DNA of 64,000 nt from Salminus brasiliensis (taxonomy: Eukaryota; Chordata; Actinopteri; Characiformes; Bryconidae): assembly GCF_030463535.1 (NCBI RefSeq), contig NC_132880.1, positions 25,876,487-25,940,486 of the forward strand, given 5' to 3'. The position numbers were made by a program, and so were the translations under genes. Under the pieces are notes generated by a model. It was not told the origin of the DNA. It searched no databases and was given only the letters and a program-made list of their open reading frames with translations. Position 1 is the stretch's first letter. Each line of letters begins with the position of its first letter. Below are positions 24,801-37,064 of this stretch, piece by piece.

Positions 24801-27659
24801 CAAAATAAAGGCAGTGATTGGTGGGCTAAGCAATACAATGTCTCGATGTAATCTGTGTTTCCTTTAGCTCATAGATACAAACAAAGACAAGAACATCACT
24901 CTGAGTGAGTTTTTTTTTATGTAATTCTGCTATTCATCACCTCATTCAATGTACCTGTAATCTGATTACTGTCTCTGCTCTCTGTAACGGACCTGATTAT
25001 GTAATGCTGCAACATGCGGTGTGTTACTACCCAACTCTGTCTATCATATTGTACGTATACAGAGCGTGTTCACACACCCCAGTCACACACAATATTATGA
25101 GCACCCACAGATGAAGTGAATAACAGTGATGATCTGGTGGAACAGTGGCACATGTGAAGGTTTGGGATCTGTGTTAGACAGTGACAGAACAGTCAGTTCT
25201 TGTAGTCGATGTGTTGGCTGTGGGAGAAATGGGTAGAGTGAAGACCCGAACCAGTTTGATTAGGGCCAGATGGTCATGGCCAGACGACTGGGTTGGAGGG
25301 TCTCCCAAATGCCAAGACTTGCAGGAGGTCTGTTGTGGTGAGTACCTACTGACAGTATTCTGAGGATGCTCAGACCCCACACTGGCACCGGACCTTACTG
25401 ATGCTTGTGTGGTGCTGTACAGTAGTGTTCAACCAATGATCAGCTCCAGGATGAACAAAGACAGTCTCAAGTTACCTGTGAGTACTGTGACAGTTAGAAG
25501 ACGCCTGTGTGAAGCTAATCTATTAGCAAGAATTCCCCGCAAAGTCCCACTGTTAAAAAAAAGACATGTACTGAAGCAGATGCAATTTGCCAAAGAACAC
25601 TGGCCTAAAGAGAAATGGAGAACATGTTGTGGACTGATGAAAGCAAAATTGTTCTTTTTGGGCGCAGACAGTTTGTCAGACGACCCCCAAATCTGAATTC
25701 AAGCCACAGTACACTCTGAAGACAGTGAAGCATGGTGGTGCAAGCATCATGATATGGGCATGTTTCTCTTACTATGGTGCTGGGCCTATTTACCACATAC
25801 CAGGGATCATGGACCAGTTTGCATATATCCGAATACTTGACCAGGTCATGTTGCCTTAGGCTGAAGAGGAAATGCCCTTGAAATGGGTGTTTCAACAAGA
25901 CAGCGACCCTAAACACACCAGTAAACAAGCAAAATCTTGGTTCCAGTCCAACAAAATAGAGGTTATGGAGTGGCCAGCCCAATCCCCAGACCTTAATCAG
26001 ATAGAAAACTTGTGGGGTGACATCAAAATGTCGTTTCTGAAGCAAAACCAAGAAATGCAAATGAATTTAGGGATGTAGTCAAAGCACCCTGGGCTGGAAT
26101 ACCAGTTGACAGGTGCCAGAAGTTGGTTGACTCTATGCAACACAGATGTGAAGCAGTTCTAAAAAAACTGTGGTTATTCAACTAAATATTAGGTAAGTGA
26201 TTCACAGGAATGCTAAATCCTAAAAAAAAAAAAAAGAAAAAGAGTACATATTTTTAGTTTGTAAAGACAAATTGAGACACTGCTATTTTTTTGAACAGCC
26301 CAATTTTCATTTAATAATGAATGAATTGTAAAAATAATATACATTTCTTCATGTTTTGATGTGGAAAACAGTATGCAATGTTCCCAATGCATGGAAATAA
26401 AAACTACTATAAAGATTTTCTGCTTTACTAATGTTTTTAAACACACTGCTATTATTTTTTACAAAAAATGTATGTAATCAAATCCTCCTCACAGCAATGT
26501 TTCAGCATCTAGTGTAACTCCCTATTAATACCCTTGATTTTGGAAGGTGTCCACAAACTTTTAGCAGTACAAGGTTGCTTGTTATTCAAACGGTCCCTTT
26601 CACATATAAGCTTTACTAGGTACAGTCTGGTATCTACTCACAAATGCTCTGGTGGGATTGAACCAATCAAATGCTCACAGCATGGTTCCAAATTCTATTG
26701 GAACGCCCTCCCAACTGTAAATGCAGCACTCTTGTTTAATACTCCTCATGAAATTAAAAACAGTTGGCTTGTTTTTGTCTGTTTTGTCCACAGTATTGAG
26801 GCACTCTGCTGCACCCCAGCACCACTCTCCCTCCTCCCCCCGCTCCCCTGCGTCTGGTCCAGCATCTTTCTCCCCCTGCATGTCCACTCACCACCTCCGG
26901 GCGTGTTTTCAGGGCCGCCGGAGTTTCTCCGAAATCACTGATCCCTCCCCGGCCCACCAGGGCTCTCCTCGGACTCTGTATTACCCAGCATCTACTCTCC
27001 CCAAGCATCGACCAGCGGGTGACCACTACCTGAGGCAGCAGAAGGGCGCACTGTCCATCGGGCCCCGCCCGGCCTCTGCCCACAGCGCAACACGGAGCAT
27101 TCCCTGTGCCTCACCTGTGCGGGATGTGCATCACCTGTGTGTTCAGGAGCAGCTGCCTGACCCAGCCCCGCTGGTTACACCACCGCAGTCTTCAGAGGAT
27201 GAGGAAGAGGAGTGGCCGAGTACAAGCTCCGCCCACAGCCCTGTCCACAGTCCTGTGCACAGCCCGCCCAGGACGCTGGGGGTGATGCCCCCTCACCCAC
27301 CATTTCCTGCCCCTGATACTCCGAGTGCACTGTCCTGCCCACTACAGGGCTATCTGAGCACAGAGCATGCACAGTCCTGGCCGTCAATCAAAGTGAGTGA
27401 TTATTTATGTGATCATTGATGATTAATATGAATGAATGATTAATATTTCTTAATCAGGTTGTCTGCTATTCTCTAGTTTACAGTGTTATTGTGTTTCTTC
27501 TCCTTCTGATCTTTCGTTTCCATCCATCAGCTGTGGATGGAGTCAGAAGGTAGTGATTCTCGAAGCTGCCCTCTCTGCCAGCTGACGTTTCCCACCGGCT
27601 ATCCTGACGATGCTCTGATCAAACACATCGACACACACCTGGAAAACAGCAAAATCTGA
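18064..27659 (+). CDS. tbkbp1: TBK1-binding protein 1 (SINTBAD-like adaptor)
   Basis: Cytosolic coiled-coil adaptor that binds the kinases TBK1/IKK-epsilon in innate antiviral signalling. Coding exons: 18064-18315, 18957-19085, 19439-19543, 21859-22054, 22415-22614, 23063-23124, 24406-24527, 26794-27392, 27531-27659. Phases are continuous and give 597 residues, close to the mammalian length. Residues 1-85 include acidic [12 protein letters not shown] repeats and [20 protein letters not shown], as in the AZI2/TBKBP1/TANK adaptor group. Central exons are heptad-rich. The exon from 26794 is a Pro/Ser-rich linker with an acidic EDEEEEW patch. The last exon ends in a C2H2/UBZ-like finger, C568-x2-C571-x15-H587-x3-H591. 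A His-rich insert (HPHSHPHP) lies in exon 4. AZI2 is the alternative, but the C-terminal finger and the osbpl7 neighbour favour tbkbp1. Confidence 0.88.
18375..18670. repeat. CCATAGCAACCAC repeat array in tbkbp1 intron
   Basis: Degenerate units of the family seen at 16430-16925, in the same orientation ('ccatagcaaccactta', 'ccatctagcaacatcctagc'). The array starts about 60 bp after the first coding exon. Confidence 0.6.
19145..19348. mobile_element. About 200-bp MITE with terminal inverted repeats
   Basis: The left end 'tccaaatgtttgtggacaaa' (from 19153) is the inverse of 'ggtgtccacaaacattcagcc' at the right end (about 19322-19342). No open frame is present. It belongs to the same family as the elements at 6060, about 23490 and 26480. 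Confidence 0.65.
19895..20275 (-). mobile_element. Degraded Tc1/mariner fragments
   Basis: Two blocks resemble the minus strand of the DNA-binding half of a common fish Tc1-like element. One lies around 20025-20110 and a second, overlapping in content, around 20195-20262 ('cttgggcatccttgaccttg'). A partial terminal repeat of a similar element, 'gttttaatgttatggctaat', is at about 21694-21713, so later insertions may have split one element. Confidence 0.45.
20350..21617 (-). mobile_element. Tc1-like transposon copy A, internally deleted
   Basis: Bounded by TA dinucleotides, with inverted ends 'tgttcaaaataatagcag' (20359-20376) and its reverse complement (about 21592-21609). The transposase runs on the minus strand and is broken. 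Its C-terminal part (20793-20611) is open, and the start region lies near 21347. Compared with copy B it lacks about 207 bp at position about 21112, including the first catalytic Asp. It also carries a small duplication ('attgtctgcacttcttttta' near 21290 and 21337) separated by a ttcttgttt triplet repeat. It lies in the tbkbp1 intron between the exons ending 19543 and starting 21859. Confidence 0.85.
21825..21857. repeat. (GT)n tract at a tbkbp1 acceptor
   Basis: About 16 GT units run directly into the TAG acceptor at 21856-21858, leaving a poor polypyrimidine tract for the following exon. Confidence 0.9.
23490..23905. mobile_element. Non-coding Tc1-type remnant
   Basis: It begins with 'ttgtccaaaagtatctggac' (about 23497) and contains 'aggggtataaagcctcctag', 'tttgtggagcagttcaaccg' and 'tgggatgagttgga', words from a widespread fish Tc1 element. 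It ends near 'cccacaaactttg' (about 23877). It is heavily shortened and lies in the tbkbp1 intron from 23125. Confidence 0.5.
25040..25415 (+). mobile_element. 5' fragment of another Tc1-like element
   Basis: 'acaatattatgagcaccc' followed by 'gatgaagtgaataacagtga' matches the terminal region of a common fish Tc1-like family. Downstream come degraded codons of its helix-turn-helix region (about 25228-25345). It abuts copy B at about 25418. No catalytic domain is present. Confidence 0.5.
25418..26462 (+). mobile_element. Tc1-like transposon copy B, 5' internally deleted
   Basis: Same family as copy A but in the opposite orientation. Only the first 13 bp or so of the left end (25420-25432) remain. 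They join directly to transposase sequence at 'ccaatgatcagctcc', so about 440 bp are missing, including the start and first DNA-binding helix. The catalytic half is present but frameshifted. A WTDES-like motif lies near 25630-25645, DPKHTSK at about 25908-25928, and NLWGDIK at about 26009-26029. The right end near 26435-26462 is degenerate, with a poly-A run at 26222-26235. It lies in the tbkbp1 intron between 24528 and 26793. Confidence 0.85.
26480..26575. mobile_element. Terminal fragment of the 'tccacaaact' MITE family
   Basis: 'cagcatctagtgtaactccc' and 'tttggaaggtgtccacaaac' match the 3' end of the element at 23490-23905. Only the end is present. Confidence 0.4.
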
Positions 27660-27931
27660 CCAACTAGTCATGAAGGGACACTCGGCTCTTTACTTACTGA
27701 AAGCAAAACGCACAGTAAAACCAGTGACGGACAACATTCTGAACAGTACTAGTTAAACCACAGTGGTCAAATATGAAGCTGACCACAGTACCTTTTCTAA
27801 GTAACACTGCCGCTGTGCATATCTTGTGATCTACAAAACACACACATGCACTACCGTTCAGAAGTCTGGAATCAATGTTGTGAAAGATATAAAAAAACAT
27901 TTGTTTCAGATAAATAGAAAAGATAACTTTC

Positions 27932-28117
27932 AACATTAATATCCAGAACGAAGCTCCAATAACATTAATGTCCAGAACTAAGTTCTAATAACATTAATAT
28001 CCAGAATGAAGCTCTAATAACAATAATATCCAGGATGAACTTCTAATAACATTAATATCCTGAATAAAGCTCTAATAACAATAATATCCAGGATGAAGCT
28101 TCAATGACATTAATATC
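27932..28117. repeat. 29-bp minisatellite, about 6.4 copies
   Basis: The unit 'aacattaatatccagaat' plus 'gaagctctaat' is repeated in exact 29-bp register with a few substitutions. One unit (about 28060) contains AATAAA. Confidence 0.9.
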
Positions 28118-28157
28118 AAAGCCATATATACATATGTGTGTGTGTGTGTGTGGTAAG

Positions 28158-28160
<3 letters not shown>

Positions 28161-28207
<47 letters not shown>
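28161..28207. repeat. (AT)n microsatellite
   Basis: About 23 AT units, preceded by a (TG)n run at about 28135-28152. Confidence 0.95.
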
Positions 28208-28212
<5 letters not shown>

Positions 28213-30015
28213 GAAATATTATGACAAGTGATTCCAAGCTTTTGAACTGTAGTGTAGAAATGTCCAATAATGATCATTTGAAGATCAGAGAATCTGCACA
28301 AACTGTGAAATCCACTCATTACACACCACATATCAACAGTAAGCTCTACAGTGTAGAAAATCCATCTTGTGTGTCATTTTCTACATGGTTGGAGCCTTAT
28401 TAAACCTTATTAATTCCTCATCTTGAAAAGACTCTATGACCTCTATTGCTGGAAGTTGAAACAGATTACAGTTTATTATTATGATTATAACTGTATCAGT
28501 CCAGTGCAGCTGAAATGGCACTGTTCTCCTGAGTGTTCATGATGGCCACTCTGTTCTTCCAGCTCTACCATGAGAATCTGCAAGTCCTTTTTACCAAGCG
28601 GTTTTAGTTCATTATGAAGCTCCTCTATGCACACCCACATTAGCAGTGAGGACTCACTCCAGACTTTATGAATATGTATTTTTATGAGCTGTACATTGCT
28701 TTAGTAGTAAGGCAGGGCTCTTCAGTAAGAGTCACTAACAGTAGCTAAGCTAAATTTCTTCCCTAGATCTCCATAGTCTTCCGAACATGTTTGGATTAGT
28801 TTAATGTTTTTACAGTTTGTGCTTTCATGTTCTTAAAAGGGCATTTTGACTTTCAAAATGAGTTGTCTGTGCATGTAGAACTTTAGAGTTAATTATTTTC
28901 CTCAGTAGTTTTGGAAGATATGGATTTGAATTAGAATTCAAACCAATAGCCTAGGTGTTTTTTGCTGTTTGTTTCTTTGATGGACAACAAAGCCATACTT
29001 TTAGCACTGTAATATAAAACAGCGGGGGCTGGTATCAGTCCTAACCGTTCATGCTCTGCACTTTTTTTTGCTTTTCCTGATCTAACTGTAAAGGAACAGT
29101 TTGGTTAAAAAAAAAAATTAACATGATTGATCACTGGTCCTAGATGCGGCCGATCAGCTGGGCGCTAATTGATGTGGTTTAGAATACGCTATTACCCACT
29201 ATAAACACATAAATAAACTTTTCACTCCACACACTGCCATCAAGTTTAAACGGTTTTTGACAGATTTTTGAAGCAAGTAATGGAGATTATGGGCAATCAT
29301 TTATGGAGATGAAATTGGTGAGTCTAAGCCCAGTGTTTGTTAGCAACATTAGCCTAGCCTCTCTCATTGTAAACGAAAGAAGTACACGACAGACATCAAA
29401 CATGTCTTGACTGCTCAGTTGCACCTGGGGGTCAGTGATCAGTCATGGTCTTTGGGTTTTTCACAGAATTATTTCTTTTAACAGGCAGGTCTATTAGCCA
29501 TATACAAATGCCAAAAGTCATCAGGGTACACTGATCTGAAGGTGGGGATTCAACTGCATTTTGGGAGCGTTAGAAAGGAGTATAATAGACTGTAATAATA
29601 CGAATAATTTAATAAAATACAGTTTCGGACTATATTGAGTTGTTCTGTTGGTTGCCTCTATTCTACCACTGTTCATCGGCCTGATTTTTTTGGGGGGGTA
29701 TCTAATTTCTATAGAATTTTAAAAAAGCGGTAATACTTAAATAGAGGTGGAGAGAGATGAACATTCTAATAATATTATAAAACAAGACAAAATTATAGTG
29801 TAGTTTAAAAAATAAATACATAAATAAAAATTCCATGACCACTTCAACCACTGACTACCTGACTACTGTGTAAATGGTCTGAATTTTGAATGTTCTTACT
29901 GAATTTGTCTAAAACTAAACCTGCTCTATTAACATCTTTAGATTCAGTTTCAAAATAACAGACAGGTAATTGTGGGGTGTGATGCACTGCCCAGAAGAAG
30001 GAGAAAAAAATACTA

Positions 30016-30062
<47 letters not shown>
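30016..30062. repeat. (TA)n(CA)n compound microsatellite
   Basis: A TA tract of about 26 bp is followed immediately by about ten CA units. Confidence 0.95.
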
Positions 30063-31317
30063 TTTGTGCAGCCAAGGTGAAATGATGATGCCACACTGAA
30101 ATACTCTCGTATGTCTCCCAATGTTTATGAATATGACAGATGCCAAAAAACAGACTGCATGTTTTCACATATATGCATTTTTAAAAGAGCTAAAATCTAC
30201 AGATTATAAAAACCTGAAAATGAAAGCAGAAAAAAAATAAGTGCTGGGATATTTTATTTCACATTAATAAACAAATAAGTCTTTCCTACAAGGGCTCTGA
30301 TGTAAAGTCACTTCTAATGATTTAAGACTACTGTAGGATTGTGATATTCTGCCCATTACCTAAACTACCCAACAGCAGGACTATCTGTGAACTACTGAAA
30401 TCACTGAATTCTGGATTGAAAGTACTGGACTGCAGCAACCGGACAGACAAACATTGACATCAAACATCAGTTACCTCAATCAAGTTCATATGAAACAAGT
30501 TTCCAGTTTTTAGGAAAGCTAAGACTTCACTTTTTTAATCATATTTTACATAATAACAGTAGCACAAGTACAAGAAAATGAAACACTATGCATTACTTTT
30601 GATTATTATAAAGATGATAACTGATTCTGATAGTAGCTAAATCTTTTAAAACATTATTAAAATGAATTTTTACCAGCAGCTCCGACAAAAATGTGCTTAG
30701 TTCAGCAGCCTGTACTGATAACTCCCAGTGAAGTTTTTTATTGTTCTGAAGTGAAAACTGAATTTTACTGAATTTTATGTGGGTTTAGGGTATAGGTACA
30801 TAATTTATTTTTATTCAAATTTGGCTTCTGTGAAATTCTGCCAAACACAAGCAATATAGTGTTTTGTACACAGGCATGAACACTAAAAACTAATCTTTTT
30901 TTTCTATATTATAATGCTATTGCTAATACTCATGGGTTGTCCCATATCTCAGTACTTTGTTATTTCACAGCACTTTTTTTCTTTTTTGCATGATTATGTC
31001 ATGTCCATGTTAGGAACTCCAGGTCTCTGGAGATCACTGAAAATATCTACTCTCTCATCTTGTGGGTTTTTCCAAACTTCCATAGGTTTTGTGTGAAGCT
31101 TAGCTTGTTGGTTGTTGCATGGATGTAGCATTACTTATTTTTCATCTCCTCAATTTAGAGGATCCAGAGGGTTTGGAACATTTGTGTTTGCTCTTGGGTG
31201 AGAGAGTGGAGATTTTCTAAAACCCATTTCGGTCAGAGAAATGCTGAGAAGACCCAGAGCTCCTTCGTTTAGGGCCAGGCTTCATGACATCAGAGATCTA
31301 CGCCTCAATATAATCCC

Positions 31318-31639
31318 TCACTGTCCTAGCCTGATGTCAGCCGGCCTCAGCTGCCTCTCCCCCTCAGCCAGGAATATCTGCATAGCTCGGTAGAGCAGGT
31401 GGACCCCCAGCTCTCGCTTCCTCTTTGCGGTCCAGGTGGACACCACCCCATAGTAGTCACCTCTCTTCTGATTGGTCAGCATCTTTAAGCCTGTCCAGAG
31501 AAAAGAAGAATTAATTCAGACTCAAACACAAGGATATCTGAACATTGGGGCTGCATGTGCTAGTTTGGTAACCTGATATAGTTATAGACTACTATAGTTA
31601 TTGTGTATCAGTAGTTTTTTTTTTGTATTTGTTTAAATT

Positions 31640-31678
<39 letters not shown>

Positions 31679-34600
31679 AGTGCTTTAGTGACTGATATGA
31701 ACGCTCAGGCATACATGCATTATATTTAGTTAATTGTGCACTATTATGCAATTTCATCTCTCACTAGAGAAATATCAGGCTGGAAAACTGAGTAAATCTC
31801 TACAATAAAAACTGTTTCCCATGTTAGAAAAAAACAAGGTGTAAATATCATGACACCAAACACCATGTTTAGTTATTCTATTATATATAGTTTAAGGTTG
31901 TAAATTCATTATTTTAAATAACATGGGTATAAAATGCATTGCACTTTTATAAGTATGTATAGCCATGTTAATAATGCCTTATGCATGCATTATAAACATG
32001 TATAAGTACAAGTAATAACTAAGTATAAAACAATTCTGGAATTCTTGAAACCACAATATTGGCTGTTCAATCAGCTAAACGATATTGATCGATTTGTCCA
32101 ATCGCGTTTTCCAAGTTTCCAGTGTTTCAACAGCATCTCCCACTTAAGAATTAACATTTACGTTAGGGCAGCTCTAACAAAATCTTCCAGGCAGCTTAAA
32201 AGGGGTATTAAAATCCCCCAAGTGAAGTTATAAATGAGCGGCCAAAAATTTCACATCCATCGGCTCATAACTGTTAAAACCAGCTATGGTCAGATTTTCC
32301 GTACCAATAGCGTCCACCATGCAGGCCTCGCGTGTGTACGCCTCCACCGGTATGACGTTCTGGAAGCAGTGCAGGGAAATCACACCTTGGCCACAATTCC
32401 ACACCTGCAGGATGTGCTGCACCTTCGAGCAGAGTTTCTAAAGGAGATGAAAACAGCCCTTTGGTTACACCACCTGGAAACCATGTTACATGTCAGTTAC
32501 ACCATCAAGAAATCACAACACAACAACAACGATATGTGATTGTGAAGTGTGTTGAACTGGAGTAGTCAAATATTCCACTGTACTGTTGGACAAGTGCAGT
32601 TCGGGCACCTGTGGTTTTTTTTTTTAATTGAGCAGTAGTAAACACAGACTATGTAATCCACAAAGCCTAATGCACAGTTACACTCTTACTTTCATAACAA
32701 ATTATGTATATCATCAAAATTACTTTGAAAAAAAAAAGTCTCTAGTTAGCCTGAGATATTCTTGGGTCATTTTGCTGTTTGGAGTTTTCTTGCTTTTTCC
32801 TTAAGCTTCTATTTCTTATTAACATTTCATACTGTAGAAACTGCAGGCTGAAAAAGCTTCGCTATTCGCCATTAGCCTTCCTCTGCCTTGTGGACAGTAA
32901 TCTTTAGACAGTTTTAAAGGAGCCCATGTTTTATGAGTGTTAGTATAAGGTTTGAGGAGTTCGAAAATGTATAACGTTTGGAAATGTGGTTCAGCTGACT
33001 AATGGTTCAGCCCGATTTGCTAATCAAGATTTGAGGGTTATGGCTAAATCCGAGCCTTTGCAGTGCTTAGGATGGTCAAACGTTGGTGACTATTCCAAAT
33101 TGAAAAGACAATTCTGATCCACATAAAAAAATCTTATTAGTCTACACGGTCTAAAATAAACTTTACACTCTAATAAAATCTTCAATATCCATGTTTAATA
33201 TCCACATGGCCATTCTTACAGACTGTAATACACTACAGGAAGTGTAGGAGGTGATATAGCTTCTACTGCAATACACAATTCAATTGAACAGTAAATTATG
33301 AGTATTATTATCTATTATGAGTGGATCCTATCAATAGGTCTTAGTGGTAGCCCTCATATAATGCACACATTTATGAAAACATCAATTAGAAAATAACTAA
33401 ATACTATTAAAGTAAAATTTAATTCTATCAAACCTTGGAGGTTTTATCTCCTCTGAAATATTCCAGTGCTTCATAAAGGTGGCTGTACGGTCTGGAGCGC
33501 TTCCCTTTTCCAACGTAGAAGATTGCACTGATGAAAGTCTGGAAACATTCCTGAGGGGTCATGGACTGGCTTCGGTACGGAAGATTCTTTGTCACTCTGG
33601 ATAAGTAAGAAGATTACATATGATATGAATTTACATATTTTTCCCCTTATAATTAAAATATCTGATCTCAAACTGATACATTTTACAATAACGATAAAAT
33701 AAAAGACATTTTTAGACATAAAATAATAATAATTTTAAAAACGTTTACCTGGGATCCAGTAGCAGATAGTTAAAGCTGGACTTTATGATGCCCTCACGCC
33801 ATCTCTTATTTTGATCTGGCTGATCAAACTGCTCACACAGCGCAAACTCGTCTGCCTTGCAGTCGGGCAGGTGGAACGTACAGAGAACCTTGTTCAGCTC
33901 TGGGCTGTAAGCTGAAGGTACGCAGAGAACAGGAAATAAGCATTTTTTCTTTAAAGTCTCAGACTATTTTCAAATGTGAATGTTTTTTTGCATCTCTATT
34001 CTATTATTTTTATTTTACACTGTGTAGATAGTTCATGTGCAATTAATAGCATTTCATTTTTAATTATGACAAAATAATCTACTTTAATTAAATATCTGAA
34101 ATGAATCTACTGGTAGTGAAATCCCCCTTTGAAAGTCGATTAATGAGAAATGTCATTTTAAATGCATTGTTACATCAATAGTGTTCTCAGTAGTATTGTA
34201 TAATCATTTTATTATTATACAATTGTAATGAAATCTTATTACATTTTTAAAAATATTTTCTATTGTTTTTATTTGCACCATTTTTTGTCTACATACTTTG
34301 CTATTTCATGTGTAACTACTTTAAGATTCTTTTTGCATTATGGAGCATCAAACTGAGCTGCACTGTAAATGTAGGAAATGCGATATATAAATAAAGTGTA
34401 TTATTATTATTATTCTCATTATTATATAAAGATAATAAACTGAAGTCAGCAGGCTGCAGTGGTACATACCAGTGAAGGCAGATGAACTGTCCTGGGCCGG
34501 CTGCTGGGTGGCCGACGTGTTTTGAAGTGCTCGTAATCTCTGGATGTACAGCGGCCGTGTCTGCGCATTAATGGGCCCCGGGCGTTCTCCAAGCTCCACC

Positions 34601-37030
34601 AGTCTGCGCCTGAGCTCACGGTCAGTCAACCCTTTGGTCTCAGGAATGTCCTCTTTGCTGGGACGCCGGTTTTCTTTTTCTGGACTTCTGACCTCGTCCT
34701 GCAGAGAGCGCCAGTCGTACAGCACAGTGTCCTCGCTGCTGGAAGTGAGGACGCTGGAGCTCAGGGAGGTGTTGGACGTTGGAGGAACGTGTATTTCTAT
34801 TAGTTCATGGCCCTCCTCTGTGTCCGTATACAGATATTCCACTGGCTCATCCATGTCCGTGATCATCGGACGTCCCCCGGGCGTGTATGAAAGGTTGGCC
34901 AGTGTTTGGGGTTTGGAATGGCTGTTGAGTCTGCTCATACTGTACCTGGGCGTGCAACCTGAAGAAGCTTGCCTGGAGCAATCAAAACTGGAGCTAGAAC
35001 CTGACTCTAGACTCACTTGGGACGGAGAAGACTCCTCTTGGGAGTCTACTGCACACTCCTTTTCATTTAAAGCATAAGGGCTTCTGTGAGATGTTTGCAT
35101 TTGCGTTGCAGCACCTTTAAGCCTTTCGCTTGAGGTGGACACGTCTGATGTTAAAAATTCCCTTTCATCATCAAACACAGGAGGTGAGCTAGAACTTTCC
35201 ACCAGTCTATTTTTACCTGTTTGAGATTCAGAATGGCTGCATAGTCTGCTGCTAGTGTTTCTGGGTGTGCAACCTGAAGAACCACCTTCAGCTCTGCTTC
35301 TCTGAGGCCTAGGGCAATCCAGACTGGAGGTTGAACCAGAATCTAGACTTGTCTGAGACAGAGAAGATGATCTCTCTCCATCTGCTTCACACTTTCCTCT
35401 TGAAGCATAAGTGCTCCTGTAACAGGTCTGCATTCGCACAGGAGCATGGTTTTGCCTCTCGCTTGAGGTGGATACATCGGACGTTAAAAAATCCCTCTCC
35501 CCGTCAAGCATACGCGCCACACGCTGGCAGACTGGAAACTTACCACAGGAACTACTACTTTTGAAATCTTCCTCTAAAGGATCCTCGGCGACACTTCTAG
35601 GGATTATGACTGTGTCGGCCAAGCTTCCAGAGATGATCACTGTATCTGCTTGGCTTGGGTGGTCGTCAAAACCTTGGCTTGAGGACACCTGAAGGTTCCT
35701 CATGCTGACGTCAAGGTCATCCATCCCACTTTCCTCAAAACGACGTCCAGAGCGGACTTCGTCTGAATTGTAAGCAGATTTGTGTTGTGGAGTGTTACGC
35801 CGCACCCTGGTGGGTATAGGCAACGTGTGTTCGAAGAGAGAAGAGGTGGAGAACACAGATGGAGAGATATTGCTGTATCTCTGTGAGCATCGACTGAGGC
35901 GCGAGCGAGTCCTGCCAGTTACGAAAGGGCTCGGAGTGTTGATCCGTTCCTCAGTCTCCAGAATGCTGTTATGAGGTTGGAACTTATCCTCTGTCTGGGT
36001 TTTTGAGCCACCGTCTGTGATCAAGTTGATATTTTCCCTGTCCGAATCTCCTGTGGTCAAGTCAGATTCGACTGAAGCAGGGTTTCCATGTTCGTTCCCC
36101 AAAATGTTCTCTTTCTCCAAAGGTGAAAAGTGTCTGCTATGCGTGGGCCCTTCTAGCGCAGTCTTATATGGATCACTATCACAGCTGCTGTACTTACTGG
36201 ATCCACTACTGCTAAAAACAGGAATGTGAACGTTGCCTTTTAGCTCATTTACACTATTAGAAAACACATCATCCTGATCCTCATCACCACCTGGCTCCTC
36301 CAGCAGTCCTGGTCCCATTATTGTCTTATCAAAATCCTCTTCCTGCACGCTTCCCTCACGGCAAAACACAAACACATTATCTGGAGATGTCACGTCAATG
36401 CCCTGGTTTCGCAACACTGTGGTCATTCGCTCCGAATCCAGAAAGTCAGAATACTGGGACAAATCTACAGTCGTGTCCCCGAGCTTCTCATACAGTCTTC
36501 CATCCGGGCTCCGGAAACTCAGTGCTGGGAAATACTCGTTAGAATCCCTGAAGGTTACGCTCTTCCGGCTTGGCTGAAGAAACTCAGCAGAACGCTTCAA
36601 ATTCAAATTGAAATCTTCATTCTTGTGCAATGCCGCTCCCTCCGGACTCATCTTAGTGTCAACAACCGACAGGCGGGTGCTGGACAGAACTGGCGGTGCT
36701 TCCACACATTCCACTCCTGTTCTGTCAAACGCTTCGCTTTCACGCATGTTTAGTCCAGAAACATCAGAAAGCCAGGACTTGTGAGCTCCTCTGGCTCTGC
36801 AGGGTGGCCCACCCATCTCAGACATCCTGAAAAAGCTTGACTGTCTGGTGCTGCTCAGTGGTTCCTCGCCAAAATTGCTCAGCATTGACAGGTCAATGCT
36901 GCTGTCCCTCATGGAGTGGCCTGAGTATATTGCTTTTGAAGGAAAAAATTTGTTTCAATCAGAAATAATGAAAAAGCACTTGCCAAAGCAACTTTTTAGG
37001 TTGCATGTTTGTTGTATATTTGAAAATGGC

Positions 37031-37064
<34 letters not shown>

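Larger units (their letters stand above)
27660..31317. other. Spacer between convergent tbkbp1 and ankle1
   Basis: Contains the untranslated 3' ends of both genes, a 29-bp minisatellite and AT/CA microsatellites. No coding sequence is recognisable. The transcript ends are not clear: AATAAA-like words occur on both strands but none stands out. Confidence 0.4.

Noticed and set aside
34544-35077. 177-codon plus-strand open frame
   Set aside because: Shadow of the ankle1 big exon on the opposite strand; low-complexity and without similarity I recognise.
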